Of a DNA stretch of 64,000 nucleotides, positions 40,686-51,301 are shown in pieces. Source of the DNA: Prochlorococcus sp. AG-412-I05 (GTDB lineage Bacteria; Cyanobacteriota; Cyanobacteriia; PCC-6307; Cyanobiaceae). Location of the stretch: positions 1 through 64,000 of the forward strand of contig QCLC01000001.1 of assembly GCA_003214855.1 (NCBI GenBank), in the 5' to 3' direction. Numbering within the stretch: the stretch's first letter is position 1; each line of letters begins with the position of its first letter. The notes under the pieces are model-generated. The model made no database searches and was not told where the DNA came from. It saw only the letters and a program-made list of their open reading frames with translations. The position numbers were made by a program, and so were the translations under genes.

Positions 40686-41975
40686 TCATTCTGGCTCTAG
40701 TCGATCGTTGCCGAAATAAGGCACAAGTGTCTTGGGGAGGAGGACACTCCCATCAGATTGCTGGCCTGTTTCGAGAAGGGCCGCCATGGTGCGTCCTACC
40801 GCCAGGCCGCTGCCATTGAGGGTGTGGATGAGTCGGGTACCTTTTTCGTCTTTGGTGCGAATAGCAGATCGCCGTGCTTGGAAGTCTCCACAGATACTGC
40901 AACTTGAAATTTCCCTGAAGGCGCCTGCTCCTGGTAGCCAGACTTCGAGGTCGAAGGTGCGTGAGGAAGAAAACCCTAGATCACCTGTGCAAAGTTCAAT
41001 GACGCGGTAGGGCAATTCCAAGGCCTGCAGCACGGCTTCGGCATCGGCTGTGATCTGAGCGTGGGCAGCCTGCGAATGGTCTGGATGGACGAACCAATAG
41101 AGCTCCACTTTGTTGAATTGATGCAGCCGGATCAGCCCACGGGTGTCTCGTCCATAGCTGCCAGCTTCGCGGCGAAAGCATGGACTGTAAGCGGCGTATC
41201 GCAGTGGAAGTTGGTCAGCGGGGATGATTTCATCGCGGTGCAGAGATGTCACCGGCACCTCTGCAGTTGGTGTTAGCCAGAGGTCGTCTTCAGCGCAGCG
41301 GAAGCTTTCTTCGGCGAATTTTGGCAGCTGGCCAGAGCCCGTAAGGCTGGCGGTATTCACCAGTACCGGAGGCATCACTTCTCGATATCCCTTTGAGGTG
41401 TGGAGGTCGAGCATGAAGTTGATGAGTGCTCGTTCCAGTCGCGCACCCTGACCCATCAGAGTGACGAAGCGACTTTGGGCAATCCGTACAGAGCGTTCTG
41501 TTTCGAAAAGTTTGAGCCGCTCGGCAATTGCCCAGTGCTCCAGAAGGTCTTTCCCTTCACGTGGCTTGCCCCAACGGTGTCTTTCTTGGTTGTCGTTCTC
41601 GTCGCGTCCTTCAGGACAATCAGGGGAGGGCAGGTTTGGAAAGCTCAGCAGTTGCTCTCGCAATCGGGCTGATAGTTGTTTTTCCTCGTCTTCTAAAACG
41701 GCCACCTTTTGCTTGATTAGGTTGCCTTGCTGCCTTAGTTCTGTCACGTCGCTGGCTTTTGGGTCGCTTCCCTGCTGGATTCGTTGACCGACTTCCTTGC
41801 CGATACGATTTCCTTCTGCCTGGAGGCTGCTGCGCTGTTCCTCGAGATTCCTTTGTTGCTGGGCGATCAGTTGTAGGCCCGTTAGATCTAACGTCATGCC
41901 CCTTCGGCCCAGTTCGTTGGCAATCAGGTCGGGGTTGTCCCGCACCAGGCGCTGGTCAAGCACGAGGGTTTTCAA
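40686..41975 (-). CDS. serS: Seryl-tRNA synthetase
   Basis: LPLRYAAYSPCFRREAGSYGRDTRGLIRLHQFNKVELY, HTLNGSGLAVGRTMAALLE. Confidence 0.98.
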   Translation of the reverse strand: MKTLVLDQRLVRDNPDLIANELGRRGMTLDLTGLQLIAQQQRNLEEQRSSLQAEGNRIGKEVGQRIQQGSDPKASDVTELRQQGNLIKQKVAVLEDEEKQLSARLREQLLSFPNLPSPDCPEGRDENDNQERHRWGKPREGKDLLEHWAIAERLKLFETERSVRIAQSRFVTLMGQGARLERALINFMLDLHTSKGYREVMPPVLVNTASLTGSGQLPKFAEESFRCAEDDLWLTPTAEVPVTSLHRDEIIPADQLPLRYAAYSPCFRREAGSYGRDTRGLIRLHQFNKVELYWFVHPDHSQAAHAQITADAEAVLQALELPYRVIELCTGDLGFSSSRTFDLEVWLPGAGAFREISSCSICGDFQARRSAIRTKDEKGTRLIHTLNGSGLAVGRTMAALLETGQQSDGSVLLPKTLVPYFGNDRLEPE

Positions 41976-42037
41976 GTCAGCGCGGGCAGCCTAAGTGTTG
42001 TTGGCCCTGCAAATGAATCCTGTTTGGTTTCGCCTAT

Positions 42038-43528
42038 TCAGCCTGCGAAATCGGAAGCAACAGAAGATGCTGCTCGGGCTCTTCCGCTAGCGGCCCATTC
42101 CTTAAGGGCGTTGAGTTGTTCTCGGGCTGTGCGGGAGAGCGGCACCAGTTGGCTGGCAGCAAGAATTAGGTCGGTCTCTTCAAGTTCTCGGCGTTCGGCG
42201 AAGGCCAAGTGCATGGCCTCAATCACAGTCTGTTCGAGTTCGGCACCTGAGAAGCCTTCGCTTCGATCAATGACCGCCCCCAAGGGGAGGTTTAAGTTCG
42301 GTCTTCGTCGCTGAATATGGAGCTCAAGGATGTTGCGCCGTTCCTCGCTGAATGGCAGGTCAAGCAAAAAGATTTCGTCGAAACGACCTTTGCGCAGGAG
42401 CTCTCCAGGTAGGCGTTCTACGCCATTAGCGGTAGCGACGACAAACACCGCGGAGGTTTTCTCCGCCATCCAGGTGAGCACGTTGGCAAGGACACGTTGA
42501 CTGGTGCCGCCATCACTTCGGGCATCACCACCAAAGCCTTTGTCGATCTCATCGATCCAGAGAACACATGGAGACATGGCTTCTGCCCGCTGGATCGTCT
42601 CTCTGGTACGTGCCTCGCTAGCACCCACTAGCCCGGCAAAGAGGCGGCCTACATCGAGGCGAAGCAGTGGCATCGACCAGTTGTGGGCGATGGCTTTGGC
42701 GGTGAGCGATTTGCCTGTGCCTTGGGGGCCGATCAGTAGAACGCCGCGGGGCAGTGGCAAGCCAAAGTGACGAGCTTCGTCGGAGAATGCCTGATGGCGT
42801 TGCTCCAGCCAACCCTTAAGGCTATCGAGGCCGCCTATGTCGGCCAGCGATGCATCTGTAACGCAGTACTCAAGAACCTCACTGCGGGCTACGGTCTGAC
42901 GCTTTTCCTCAAGCACCTCGGCCAGATCTGCCCAACCTAGTTTGCCCCGCTGTGCTAGGGCTCGGGCTGCTACCTGACGCACCCTCATTTCGCTGAGGCC
43001 GCTGCAAGCGTGGGTTAGCTCTTCTAAAACGTCGGCTGAAAGGGGGGAGCCACTTGCCTGGGCGATGTTTTCCAGCAGTGTTCTCAGTTCTGGTTCCTGC
43101 GGCAGAGGTAGATCGAGAATGGTCAGGGAATCATCAAGATCGCTGGGCGGAGTCCATGGCCCTGAGCAGAGCACCACAGTGTGGGGTTGATGGCGCAAGT
43201 GAACCGACAAGTTGCGCAACATGCGTGCGATACCAGCGTCTTCGCAGAAGTGATAAAAATCTTTGACTAGTAATAGGGTTGGACTAGTGGCATCAAGTTG
43301 TTGCAGCCATTGCAGGACGGCCATCGGTTGACGTGCCCCAAGCCCTTCTTCGTTAAGCACGCCTTTAAGGCCGCCAATAAAATCCCAGCTAGCAAGGCGA
43401 CGGGGCTGTAGTCGTTTTGCGGCTTGCTCAAGCAGCACTTCAACACGCTCCTCTTCGCTGCTGCGAATCCAAAGGAGAGGTGTTCTGGCTCTGATTAGTA
43501 GATCCAGTTGGTTATCCCAGCTCGTCAT
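42038..43528 (-). CDS. AAA ATPase, Ycf46-like
   Basis: GVLLIGPQGTGKSLTAKAIA Walker A, CVLWIDEIDKGFGG Walker B, PGELLRKGRFDEIFLLDLP. Confidence 0.93.
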   Translation of the reverse strand: MTSWDNQLDLLIRARTPLLWIRSSEEERVEVLLEQAAKRLQPRRLASWDFIGGLKGVLNEEGLGARQPMAVLQWLQQLDATSPTLLLVKDFYHFCEDAGIARMLRNLSVHLRHQPHTVVLCSGPWTPPSDLDDSLTILDLPLPQEPELRTLLENIAQASGSPLSADVLEELTHACSGLSEMRVRQVAARALAQRGKLGWADLAEVLEEKRQTVARSEVLEYCVTDASLADIGGLDSLKGWLEQRHQAFSDEARHFGLPLPRGVLLIGPQGTGKSLTAKAIAHNWSMPLLRLDVGRLFAGLVGASEARTRETIQRAEAMSPCVLWIDEIDKGFGGDARSDGGTSQRVLANVLTWMAEKTSAVFVVATANGVERLPGELLRKGRFDEIFLLDLPFSEERRNILELHIQRRRPNLNLPLGAVIDRSEGFSGAELEQTVIEAMHLAFAERRELEETDLILAASQLVPLSRTAREQLNALKEWAASGRARAASSVASDFAG

Positions 43529-44055
43529 GGCGAGGTGAGTTTGTGTAATGCTGCCCAGCGTGGATCGAGATCAGTTCCCTTAGGTTTCACGGCAGTGGTT
43601 TGGGCGTTGGGCTGTAGTTGAGCTGGCCCGGGACAATCGGCCCCACAACGCTTGACTAAAGGCATCCGCAGACTCAGTTGTTCGAAAACCCAACGTTCTG
43701 GGTCAAAGCTGCCAAGAGGGTCAAGGCACTCCATCAGTGCATCCATATCCTCGGAATGGCTCGAGCCATGGAGTTCGTTTGGGTTTGGTCCATTGCCCTT
43801 CAGCCAGATCAGTTCTTCGGTGTTACAGGTGAGGGTTTGATTGAATTCGCTTAGGCATCGATCACAGCAAAGGGTGACGATGGTTTGGAATTTTCCTTTC
43901 ACTTCAAGAATGCTGCCTTGATGCTCGGCGCTGATGCTGCCTCTCAATGGGGTGAGAGAAGACATCTCGTCCAGATGTCCCTCGATCGACCAGTGCCGAG
44001 GAGCAGCCAAGGCTTTTAGGTCTTGTAAAGAAATGGGTTGGAGCCCTGGGATCAT
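43525..44055 (-). CDS. YceD/DUF177 family protein
   Basis: [22 protein letters not shown]; adjacent to yidC. Confidence 0.85.
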   Translation of the reverse strand: MIPGLQPISLQDLKALAAPRHWSIEGHLDEMSSLTPLRGSISAEHQGSILEVKGKFQTIVTLCCDRCLSEFNQTLTCNTEELIWLKGNGPNPNELHGSSHSEDMDALMECLDPLGSFDPERWVFEQLSLRMPLVKRCGADCPGPAQLQPNAQTTAVKPKGTDLDPRWAALHKLTSP

Positions 44056-45188
44056 TTACTACGTTTTTTAGGTTCAAAGGGAAGACGATCTGATCCACCG
44101 ATTGCTTCTGTTGCTAACGCAGGTTTGGACAGCTGGTCATTGAGGATTTTCTGCAGGTTCTCAGGTAGGGCTTCACGACTAAGAAGAAAAGTCTGACCTG
44201 CTTGAAAGATGTTTGCGATCACCATATAGAGCAATACCCCTGCTGGTAGTGGAAAGAACAAAAACATGCCCGTGATCATCACTGGCGTGATCTTGTTGGC
44301 TGTTGATTGTTGAGGGTTCGCAGGCAGCCCCCTGCCGGAGAGGACTTGCGAGACCAAAAGCGTCAAGCCGAAACCACCAACCAGAATTGCGATATCCCAG
44401 TTGATTTCCCCATCAACGTAGAAACCAACTTGACCAAGGGCCTTAATGAATAGAAAGCCACTTTGGGCAGCAAGGCCAGGAATTTTGCCTTGAACAGTGG
44501 CATCGCCTTCAGCCAAAGCCTGGACAGTGCCATCCGCAGATACCTTGACAAGATCATCCCCCTTGGTGACGCTCCAGGTTGGTGTGAATTTGGTTCCACC
44601 TTCTACGCCAGAAAGCCTGCTTGTGAAGCTTTCGCCAGTGAGCGTTTGCAGCTTGATTTGGGTCTTGTCTCCAACTCCTAATTTTGTGCCGCTTGGCAGA
44701 GAGGCAATGACTGGGAAATGTTTGGTTTCACTGATGAAAATCGAATGCTTGCTACTGGTAAATGGCTTGGGCTCAATGGCTGCAATTTGGTCGCTAGGCA
44801 GTACCTTGAGGTTCACCAAGTAGGGCACATCAGCAAAAGGTGATCCTCTAAGGGTTGCAAACAGGGCGAAGAGAATTGGCATCTGTACCAATAGGGGTAG
44901 GCAGCCTGAGAGGGGGTTGCCGAACTCCTTCATGACTTTCCCTAGTTCCTCCTGTTGCTTCTGAGGGTCTTTGGCATAACGGCTCTTGATTTCATCCTGG
45001 CGTTTCTTCATGGCCGGCTGGGCGATTCGCATGCGACGAGCGCTACGAATGGATCCGGCACTTAAGGGGAACAGTGCTAATCGGATGACCACTGTGAGGG
45101 CGACGATGGCGAGGCCATAGCTCGGCACTAATCCGTAGAAGAAATCCAGGATCGGGAGCAGAATGTTGTCGGAGATGTACCCGATCAC
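44052..45188 (-). CDS. yidC: Membrane insertase YidC/Oxa1
   Basis: [58 protein letters not shown]...[21 protein letters not shown]. Confidence 0.97.
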   Translation of the reverse strand: MIGYISDNILLPILDFFYGLVPSYGLAIVALTVVIRLALFPLSAGSIRSARRMRIAQPAMKKRQDEIKSRYAKDPQKQQEELGKVMKEFGNPLSGCLPLLVQMPILFALFATLRGSPFADVPYLVNLKVLPSDQIAAIEPKPFTSSKHSIFISETKHFPVIASLPSGTKLGVGDKTQIKLQTLTGESFTSRLSGVEGGTKFTPTWSVTKGDDLVKVSADGTVQALAEGDATVQGKIPGLAAQSGFLFIKALGQVGFYVDGEINWDIAILVGGFGLTLLVSQVLSGRGLPANPQQSTANKITPVMITGMFLFFPLPAGVLLYMVIANIFQAGQTFLLSREALPENLQKILNDQLSKPALATEAIGGSDRLPFEPKKRSK

Positions 45189-45269
45189 GATCGATTGCTG
45201 AGGGTGGATGGAAATGTGATGCCAGTGTGCATCAGCACCTATATGGCTGGGTTACACGCTGGGAGCTAT

Positions 45270-45677
45270 TTAAGCCGCAAAGCCCTTTAGATCCTGGGGT
45301 GAACCTTTGGCCCTGCGGGCGCTAATCCGTGCATTGATGTATTTCTCGGTTTCTCTGAAGCTAGGTAAAGAGCGCATCTCAAGTCTTGAACCATCGTTGA
45401 GTACCAGTACCATGTCGCCCCAGGAGCCCAGGCCACGGGGCACTGAGCGCACCTCCTTGATTTGGCTATACACGACTTGGGTCTTATCGCGTCCCATCCA
45501 TCCCCCAGTCACCGAAACGCGTCGATTGGTAATGCGAAAGCGCAGCCATAACGCTCGAATCACAGCTCCAATGGTGAAAGGAAGGCCAATCAGTGTTAGC
45601 CCCATCAATAGGTTGATGATGAGATCGCTTTGAGCGGGGCCTCCTTCATAGAAGACCTCTTCTGAGGTTGTGATCAT
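45270..45677 (-). CDS. PH (bPH2-like) domain membrane protein
   Basis: EEVFYEGGPAQSDL...RFRITNRRVSVTGGWMGRDKTQVVYSQIKEVRSVPRGLGSWGDMVLVLNDGSRLEMRSLP. Start MITTSEEV overlaps the rnpA stop. Confidence 0.85.
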   Translation of the reverse strand: MITTSEEVFYEGGPAQSDLIINLLMGLTLIGLPFTIGAVIRALWLRFRITNRRVSVTGGWMGRDKTQVVYSQIKEVRSVPRGLGSWGDMVLVLNDGSRLEMRSLPSFRETEKYINARISARRAKGSPQDLKGFAA

Positions 45678-46060
45678 GACAACAAACCTGCTTGATGGAG
45701 CAATCTGTCGCATTCTTCTAGCAATGGAGATGCCTCTATTGCGGAGGCGACTGGCTTGAGGCTGATCAGCACCCAGTGATTGCAATGCTCGGGTGCAACC
45801 TCAAGCCTGCTTCTTAGGTGATCGTGCAGAAGTCGACGCAGACGGTTGCGAATGACGGCTCGTTTACTCACTTTGCTGCTGATCACAACGGCACAACGGC
45901 ATGCCGTGGAGTTGTGGTGCCGATGGGGTGCTTTGAGCAGTTGGGGATCTGCTTCGATGACACGGAGCACCATTGAAGTTCCATAAAAGCGATAGCCCCA
46001 CTTCTGAAGGCGCGCAAAACATCGACTTCCCCTTAATCGCATTGATGCTGGCAGCACCAT
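45674..46060 (-). CDS. rnpA: Ribonuclease P protein component
   Basis: AVVISSKVSKRAVIRNRLRRLLHDHLR signature; downstream of rpmH. Confidence 0.95.
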   Translation of the reverse strand: MVLPASMRLRGSRCFARLQKWGYRFYGTSMVLRVIEADPQLLKAPHRHHNSTACRCAVVISSKVSKRAVIRNRLRRLLHDHLRSRLEVAPEHCNHWVLISLKPVASAIEASPLLEECDRLLHQAGLLS

Positions 46061-46120
46061 TGGAGCTTGGCTTCCTGAGGAAGTGGCGTGATTTGAGTGA
46101 TTGACCCGCAGTGTTATGGA

Positions 46121-46258
46121 TTAGACAGCGAGACGCGTGCGGCCACGTTTTCGGCGACTGCGGATCACTCTTCGACCAGTGTGAGTTCGCATGCGAACAC
46201 GAAATCCTGAGACGCGTTTTCGCTTGCGGCTGGTTCCACCAAAGGTTCTTTTTGTCAT
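46121..46258 (-). CDS. rpmH: 50S ribosomal protein L34, absent from the ORF track (45 aa)
   Basis: [45 protein letters not shown]; classic rpmH-rnpA order. Confidence 0.98.
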   Translation of the reverse strand: MTKRTFGGTSRKRKRVSGFRVRMRTHTGRRVIRSRRKRGRTRLAV

Positions 46259-46306
46259 TGAAGGTGAACGGCGTACAGCCTTTTTTCAGTCGACCAACTT
46301 ATCAGT

Positions 46307-46897
46307 TCAGTTGATGTCAATCAGCCAGCTGCCAAGGTAGCCGCCCATTGGTACATCTCCAGGAGCTTGGGCAAGGGCATTGAACTGGAACATCCCACGT
46401 TGGTCGGGGTTAAAGATTTTCATGACCACCGCATAGGTGCCTTCTGTAGGGATGGGGGTGTCTGGGAAGACTTCAATGCTTGTTTGGTCTTCAGAGACTT
46501 CGAACATTGCAGGAACCTCTTCTTTGCAGCGGGTGCGTGAGAGCATTCCCCCTAGATGAACAAGGCAAAGGCTCAGCTTGTTCGGTTTGATCTTTGCATC
46601 GAAATAGTCAGGGACAGAGATGCTTAGCTTGAGGATCGCAGTTTTGCGGTCCTTGGGTTTCAGCATCAGGTAATAGGTTGCTCTGTCACGCCTGATGGTT
46701 GAGCTTTGCCAGTAATAGAGCTTTTTATAGTCTTTAGAGTTCTCCCAGCGAAATTCAAGTAGCGCTGGTGTTGCCTGGGCTCGGGCCTTTGGTGGTGTGA
46801 TGCTTTCAAGCATCACACTGGAACCGATCAAACCGGCAGTGAGGCCTCCTAAGGCAAGGGTGCCTGGAATACAAAACCTGAAGAGCTCCTTAACCAT
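46307..46897 (-). CDS. DUF2808 family exported protein
   Basis: Signal-like N-terminus; SITPPKARAQATPALLEFRWENSKDYKKLYYWQSSTIRRDRATYYLMLKPKDRKTAILKLSISVPDYFDAKIKPNKLSLC. Confidence 0.85.
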   Translation of the reverse strand: MVKELFRFCIPGTLALGGLTAGLIGSSVMLESITPPKARAQATPALLEFRWENSKDYKKLYYWQSSTIRRDRATYYLMLKPKDRKTAILKLSISVPDYFDAKIKPNKLSLCLVHLGGMLSRTRCKEEVPAMFEVSEDQTSIEVFPDTPIPTEGTYAVVMKIFNPDQRGMFQFNALAQAPGDVPMGGYLGSWLIDIN

Positions 46898-47024
46898 GAG
46901 ATCTAAGCGGGTGTGTTGGTAACCACCAGCACTAAAAACTACATGGATTCTCCTTTGCACTCATCTATCAATCAAAAAGACTAGGACGGCCTATTAGTTG
47001 GCAGCTTTTGGTGGGGCCAGTGAT

Positions 47025-47411
47025 TCAGCATCGATCTGGACGCAGTAGCGCGGTTTCGCCAAGGTAGGGATGTTGAGGAGGCTGATCTGAGGGCAGCCAG
47101 GCATGGGCAAGCATGCGGATGCAGCGTTTCAGATCCCCCTCGACATACATTTGCTGGCAGTCCAGCAGTGCTATCGACTCCCATCCTGCTTGTCGGCGCG
47201 CGATCGCTGCAGGGAAACAGGCGTTTAGGTCTGCCGTGACAGAGAACGTGATGGACACGATGTCTGCAGGGTTGAGTTGATTGCGTTGCATTAGCGCTTC
47301 CACGAGCTCGCTGACGGCTGCCTCGATGGCTTGAGTCGTGTTGGCAGAGCTTGTTGTGGCACCTCTGAGCCCGTGTAAGTGGAGGCCTCCATAAGGGATG
47401 GCAGTGGTCAT
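47025..47411 (-). CDS. aroH: Chorismate mutase, AroH type
   Basis: LHGLRGATTSSANTTQAIEAAVSELVEALMQRNQLNPADIVSITFSVTADLNACFPAAIAR. Confidence 0.95.
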   Translation of the reverse strand: MTTAIPYGGLHLHGLRGATTSSANTTQAIEAAVSELVEALMQRNQLNPADIVSITFSVTADLNACFPAAIARRQAGWESIALLDCQQMYVEGDLKRCIRMLAHAWLPSDQPPQHPYLGETALLRPDRC

Positions 47412-48220
47412 GGCAGAAAGAGCCAGAGCACCTGACCACTGTTGCCAAGTTCAAGGTTGAGAAGCTCAGCAAGTTTGGATAGGAGTTTGCTGCCTGGCAG
47501 AAATCCCGCTAGCCGTTTTTTGGGGCGCCCCAGTTTGAGCGTTTGGGTGTTGGCTTCATCAAGGTCCGCCAGCTTGGCCGCAAGTTTTCGAGCATGTTCT
47601 TCATCTCCCAGCTCATCGACGAGTCCGAGTTCATGGGCCTGAGCTCCGCTGAACACGCGGCCGTCGGCGAAGTTGCGAACCTCTTCGGCACTGAGATGGC
47701 GGCCTTCTGCTACCGCGTTCACAAATTGCTCATAGCTGCTATCGATCAGTGATTGCAGGAGCTGACGCTCCTCTGCTGTGAGTGCGCGATCAGGCGAGAG
47801 AATGTCCTTGTAGGTGCCGCTTTTTACTGTCTCGAAGCGGATGCCGATTCGCTCCAGCAATTTGGAGAGGTTGTTGCCCCGCAAGATCACCCCGATTGAG
47901 CCAGTGATTGTGCCGGGATTGGCAACAATTTTTTCTGCTGCTACCCCGACATACACACCGCCGGAGGCGGATACATTGCCGAAGCTCGCGACGACATGAC
48001 AACCCTTTTCTCTAAGCCTGAGCAGGGCCGCATGGATTTCCTGACTGTCACCAACAGTTCCTCCTGGGCTGTCGATGCGCAGCAGAAGAGCGGGAAACTC
48101 TCTATCCTCAACTTCCTTGATCGCTTTCAGCACCCGCTCGCGCGTTGCACCGCTGATTGCTCCGTCAATGGTGATGTGTGCGATCCTTCGGCGAGATTTG
48201 CGTCGCCAGAGCCAGCCCAT
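47408..48220 (-). CDS. sppA: Signal peptide peptidase SppA, protease IV 36K type
   Basis: LLRIDSPGGTVGDSQEI, SFGNVSASGGVYVG, TITGSIGVI, VKSGTYKDILSPDRALTAEERQLLQ. Confidence 0.96.
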   Translation of the reverse strand: MGWLWRRKSRRRIAHITIDGAISGATRERVLKAIKEVEDREFPALLLRIDSPGGTVGDSQEIHAALLRLREKGCHVVASFGNVSASGGVYVGVAAEKIVANPGTITGSIGVILRGNNLSKLLERIGIRFETVKSGTYKDILSPDRALTAEERQLLQSLIDSSYEQFVNAVAEGRHLSAEEVRNFADGRVFSGAQAHELGLVDELGDEEHARKLAAKLADLDEANTQTLKLGRPKKRLAGFLPGSKLLSKLAELLNLELGNSGQVLWLFLP

Positions 48221-48273
48221 TCAATTTCTTCGTAGAGGATTGGATCTTAAAAAGGAACCTGCTTGTTGCCTTC

Positions 48274-49233
48274 ATGTTGTCAATACGGCACTGGCTGTTG
48301 ATGGTCCTGCCCTTTGCCCTTTGGGGTACGGCCATGGCTGCGATGACACCTTTGGTGATTTCGGGCGGACCGCTTCTCGTCGCTTGTCTGCGCCTTTTGC
48401 CAGCAGGAGTTGTCATCCTGCTGGCCTTGCCGTCGTTGGGACGTCACTGGGCTATCGCCTCAACTGACAGGATTTGGTTCCTGGTCTTTACGGTTGTTGA
48501 TGCATGTCTTTTCCAAATGTTCCTGGTCAAGGGCTTGGCCTACACCGGAGCAGGGATGGGATCGGTGCTGATTGACTCCCAGCCATTGCTGGTAGCTCTG
48601 CTTGCACGCAGCCTCTTTGGAGAGTCCATTAACCCAGTTGGCTGGATGGGTTTGATGTTCGGTTTGGTCGGGATTATCTGCCTTGGGGCCCCGCCGGATT
48701 TGTTGCGCCATTGGTGGTTGCTAGGCGAACAGGCGTCTGGTTCCAGTTTGTTGGAGCAAGGGGAAGGCTGGATGCTCGCAGCAGCCATCGCCATGGCCTT
48801 AGGCACAGTGCTGAGCAGGTATGCCTGCCGGAGCAGTGATCCCGTTGCGGTCACTGGTTGGCACATGGTCTTAGGCAGCTTGCCGTTACTGCTCTGGCAC
48901 AGTTTTGATCGAAGATGGCCTTTGTGGCCTGATTGGACTGGCTTTGATTGGGGATTGATGGCCTACGCCAGCTTGTTTGGCAGTGCCCTGGCCTATGGAT
49001 TGTTCTTTTGGCTCGTCAATCGGGAGGAGCTCACAAGCTTTAGCACCTTGGCATTCCTTACACCGGTGTTTGCTCTTGCTGCTGGTGGCGTTTGGCTGGG
49101 AGAACGGCTTCAGCCTCTGCAATGGTTCGGGGTGGCTTTGGTCCTGCTTTCGGTGCTTGTTGTGAGTCAGCGTCGTCGACTATGGGAACCGGTTGAAGTT
49201 GACTCGGATGTGTTGCCTGGGGACATCGGCTGA
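48274..49233 (+). CDS. EamA/DMT-family permease
   Basis: Ten-TM-like; FALWGTAMAAMTPLV...RLLPAGVVILL...GSALAYGLFFWLVNREELTSFSTLAFLTPVFALAAGGVWLGERL. Confidence 0.93.
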   Translation: MLSIRHWLLMVLPFALWGTAMAAMTPLVISGGPLLVACLRLLPAGVVILLALPSLGRHWAIASTDRIWFLVFTVVDACLFQMFLVKGLAYTGAGMGSVLIDSQPLLVALLARSLFGESINPVGWMGLMFGLVGIICLGAPPDLLRHWWLLGEQASGSSLLEQGEGWMLAAAIAMALGTVLSRYACRSSDPVAVTGWHMVLGSLPLLLWHSFDRRWPLWPDWTGFDWGLMAYASLFGSALAYGLFFWLVNREELTSFSTLAFLTPVFALAAGGVWLGERLQPLQWFGVALVLLSVLVVSQRRRLWEPVEVDSDVLPGDIG

Positions 49234-49351
49234 TGTTATTTCGTTCCTTGCGCTTGGATGGACATGTTCCCCTCTGCTGGCCTGCCCCTATGGCACTTCA
49301 GAAGATCTTGGGTCTGCTCAGGAACATAGCCAGGGATGCCACCATCACTAG

Positions 49352-51193
49352 ATGGTGCTGACGTTTGCTGCGACGGTGTTGCTGTCTCCTCTTCAACGGC
49401 GTCGAGGTCTGCTGCTGATCCTGGCGTTTGGGGTGGCTCTCTGCCTTTGGCAGTTAGGAGACTCTGGTTTGGTTGATGAAACCCCGCCTCTCTTTGCCGC
49501 GGCAGGTCGTGCCATGAGTACTACAGGAGATTGGCTGACGCCGAGGGTTAATGGTCTGCCTCGCTTCGACAAGCCCCCTCTGGTTTATTGGCTAATGGGG
49601 TTGGTTTATGCCTTGCCCGGCCATGAGGTTTGGGACCCATTAGGAACATGGGCGGCACGTCTTCCTTCTGCGCTTGCATCTGTCTTGATGATGCTGGCCC
49701 TTGGTGACACTGTGATGTGTTGGCCCCAGAAGGATGACGCTTGTCCACGCCGAACAGGTGTTGCGGTGGCCTTGGCCTTTGCTCTTTCGCCACTGGTCAT
49801 GGTCTGGAGTCGGGTTGCTGTTAGCGATGCCTTGTTTTGCAGCACCTTGGGGGTGAGTTTGCTTCTGCAGTGGCGCCGCTTTGCTGCCCCGAGCACCCAG
49901 CCATGGTGGTTGGCCTGGCTTGTTTTGGCTTTAGCAGTGCTGACCAAAGGACCAGTGGCTGTCGTGCTGACTGGCATGGTGCTTGTTCTATTTGCTTTGC
50001 TGCAGTGGAATCTGGCCAGCCTTTGGCAGCGGTTGCGCCCTCTGCCTGGTTTGTTGATTACTGCCCTGATCAGCTTGCCTTGGTATGTGGCGGAATTGCT
50101 TGTGGAGGGACAACCCTTTTGGGATAGCTTCTTTGGCTATCACAACCTTCAACGCTTCACATCAGTAGTCAATAGTCACCTGCAGCCTTGGTGGTTTTTC
50201 GGGCCTGTCTTGGTGGTTGCGTCCCTGCCATTTACCCCCTTGCTGATCCTTGGGCTGTTGCAGTCCTTCGTTCCAGTCAGGAGGGGCGGTGCGCGTTGCC
50301 AGGCAGAGCCTGAGGGATCTCTGCAGAGTTTTGCGGCCTGTTGGCTGCTAGCTGTGTTGCTGCTATTCACTTGCGCTGCCACAAAATTGCCAAGTTATTG
50401 GTTGCCTGCCACACCGGCGGCTGCGTTGTTGATTGGATTGGCCGCAAGTGTTTCTCCTCAACAGCGACCAGGTCTTGTTTGGACATGGGGCGGATCAGTT
50501 GTTTTGGCGGGATTGTTGGCGGCAGGGCTGTGGGCTTCACCGTTCTGGGTTGAATGGATTTATGACCCGGAGATGCCCACCCTTGCGGCAGAACTGCTGG
50601 CTAGTCGTCTTGTCCTCAGATCGGCAGTTTTTTTCAGCCTTTCGGTGCTACTTGGGATCTGGTTGGCTTGGCGACCACGGCCTGGGCGATTGCTGGCCCT
50701 TCAAGGGCCATTGGTTGCTTTCCAATTGTTTTCGTTCTTGCCGATGTGGGCGTTGGGTGACAAGGTGCGTCAGTTGCCTGTCAGGCAAGTTGCTCATCTG
50801 TTGGTCGCTTCTCAGAAGTCTCGCGAACCCTTGGTGATGGTTGGGGCAATCAAACCTTCACTTCATTTCTATACCGATCAGGTTGTGGTTTATGAGGGGC
50901 GCTCTGAGGGGGCGTTAGTGAACCTGGATGATCGATTACGAGAAGAAGAGCGAAGGGGATGGTCAGGTCTGCCAATTGAGGGGCCCATGGGATCTTCAAC
51001 CGCTCTCGTGGTGATTGATCAGGGCACAACGCAGCGGAGTCATTGGCAGGACCTTCAACCTGAGCTGCTTGGCAAGTTCGGGATCTATAGGGTTTGGCGG
51101 TTGGATCGTCGTAATCTTGAGAAGCGAGCGAATCAGCTCAAAGCTGAAGGTTTCCATCCCGGTTGGCGGCAACCACGACCTGAGCGTTTCTGA
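49352..51193 (+). CDS. ArnT/PMT-family glycosyltransferase
   Basis: DETPPLFAAAGRAMSTTGDWLTPRVNGLPRFDKPPLVYWLMGLVYALPG; multi-TM. Confidence 0.93.
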   Translation: MVLTFAATVLLSPLQRRRGLLLILAFGVALCLWQLGDSGLVDETPPLFAAAGRAMSTTGDWLTPRVNGLPRFDKPPLVYWLMGLVYALPGHEVWDPLGTWAARLPSALASVLMMLALGDTVMCWPQKDDACPRRTGVAVALAFALSPLVMVWSRVAVSDALFCSTLGVSLLLQWRRFAAPSTQPWWLAWLVLALAVLTKGPVAVVLTGMVLVLFALLQWNLASLWQRLRPLPGLLITALISLPWYVAELLVEGQPFWDSFFGYHNLQRFTSVVNSHLQPWWFFGPVLVVASLPFTPLLILGLLQSFVPVRRGGARCQAEPEGSLQSFAACWLLAVLLLFTCAATKLPSYWLPATPAAALLIGLAASVSPQQRPGLVWTWGGSVVLAGLLAAGLWASPFWVEWIYDPEMPTLAAELLASRLVLRSAVFFSLSVLLGIWLAWRPRPGRLLALQGPLVAFQLFSFLPMWALGDKVRQLPVRQVAHLLVASQKSREPLVMVGAIKPSLHFYTDQVVVYEGRSEGALVNLDDRLREEERRGWSGLPIEGPMGSSTALVVIDQGTTQRSHWQDLQPELLGKFGIYRVWRLDRRNLEKRANQLKAEGFHPGWRQPRPERF

Positions 51194-51301
51194 TGTTTTG
51201 GTTGTCTGAATTGCTTGAAGAAGTGGGTTCTTGGCGTGCTCTTTTCCTTTGCTTTTGGACCACTATTTAGCCAGACGTCTCGCATGGTGCGTGAGCAGGA
51301 T

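Noticed and set aside
48178-48273. N-terminal extension of the DMT permease overlapping sppA
   Set aside because: The extension is antisense to the sppA start; the ATG at 48274 gives a normal N-terminal TM segment.
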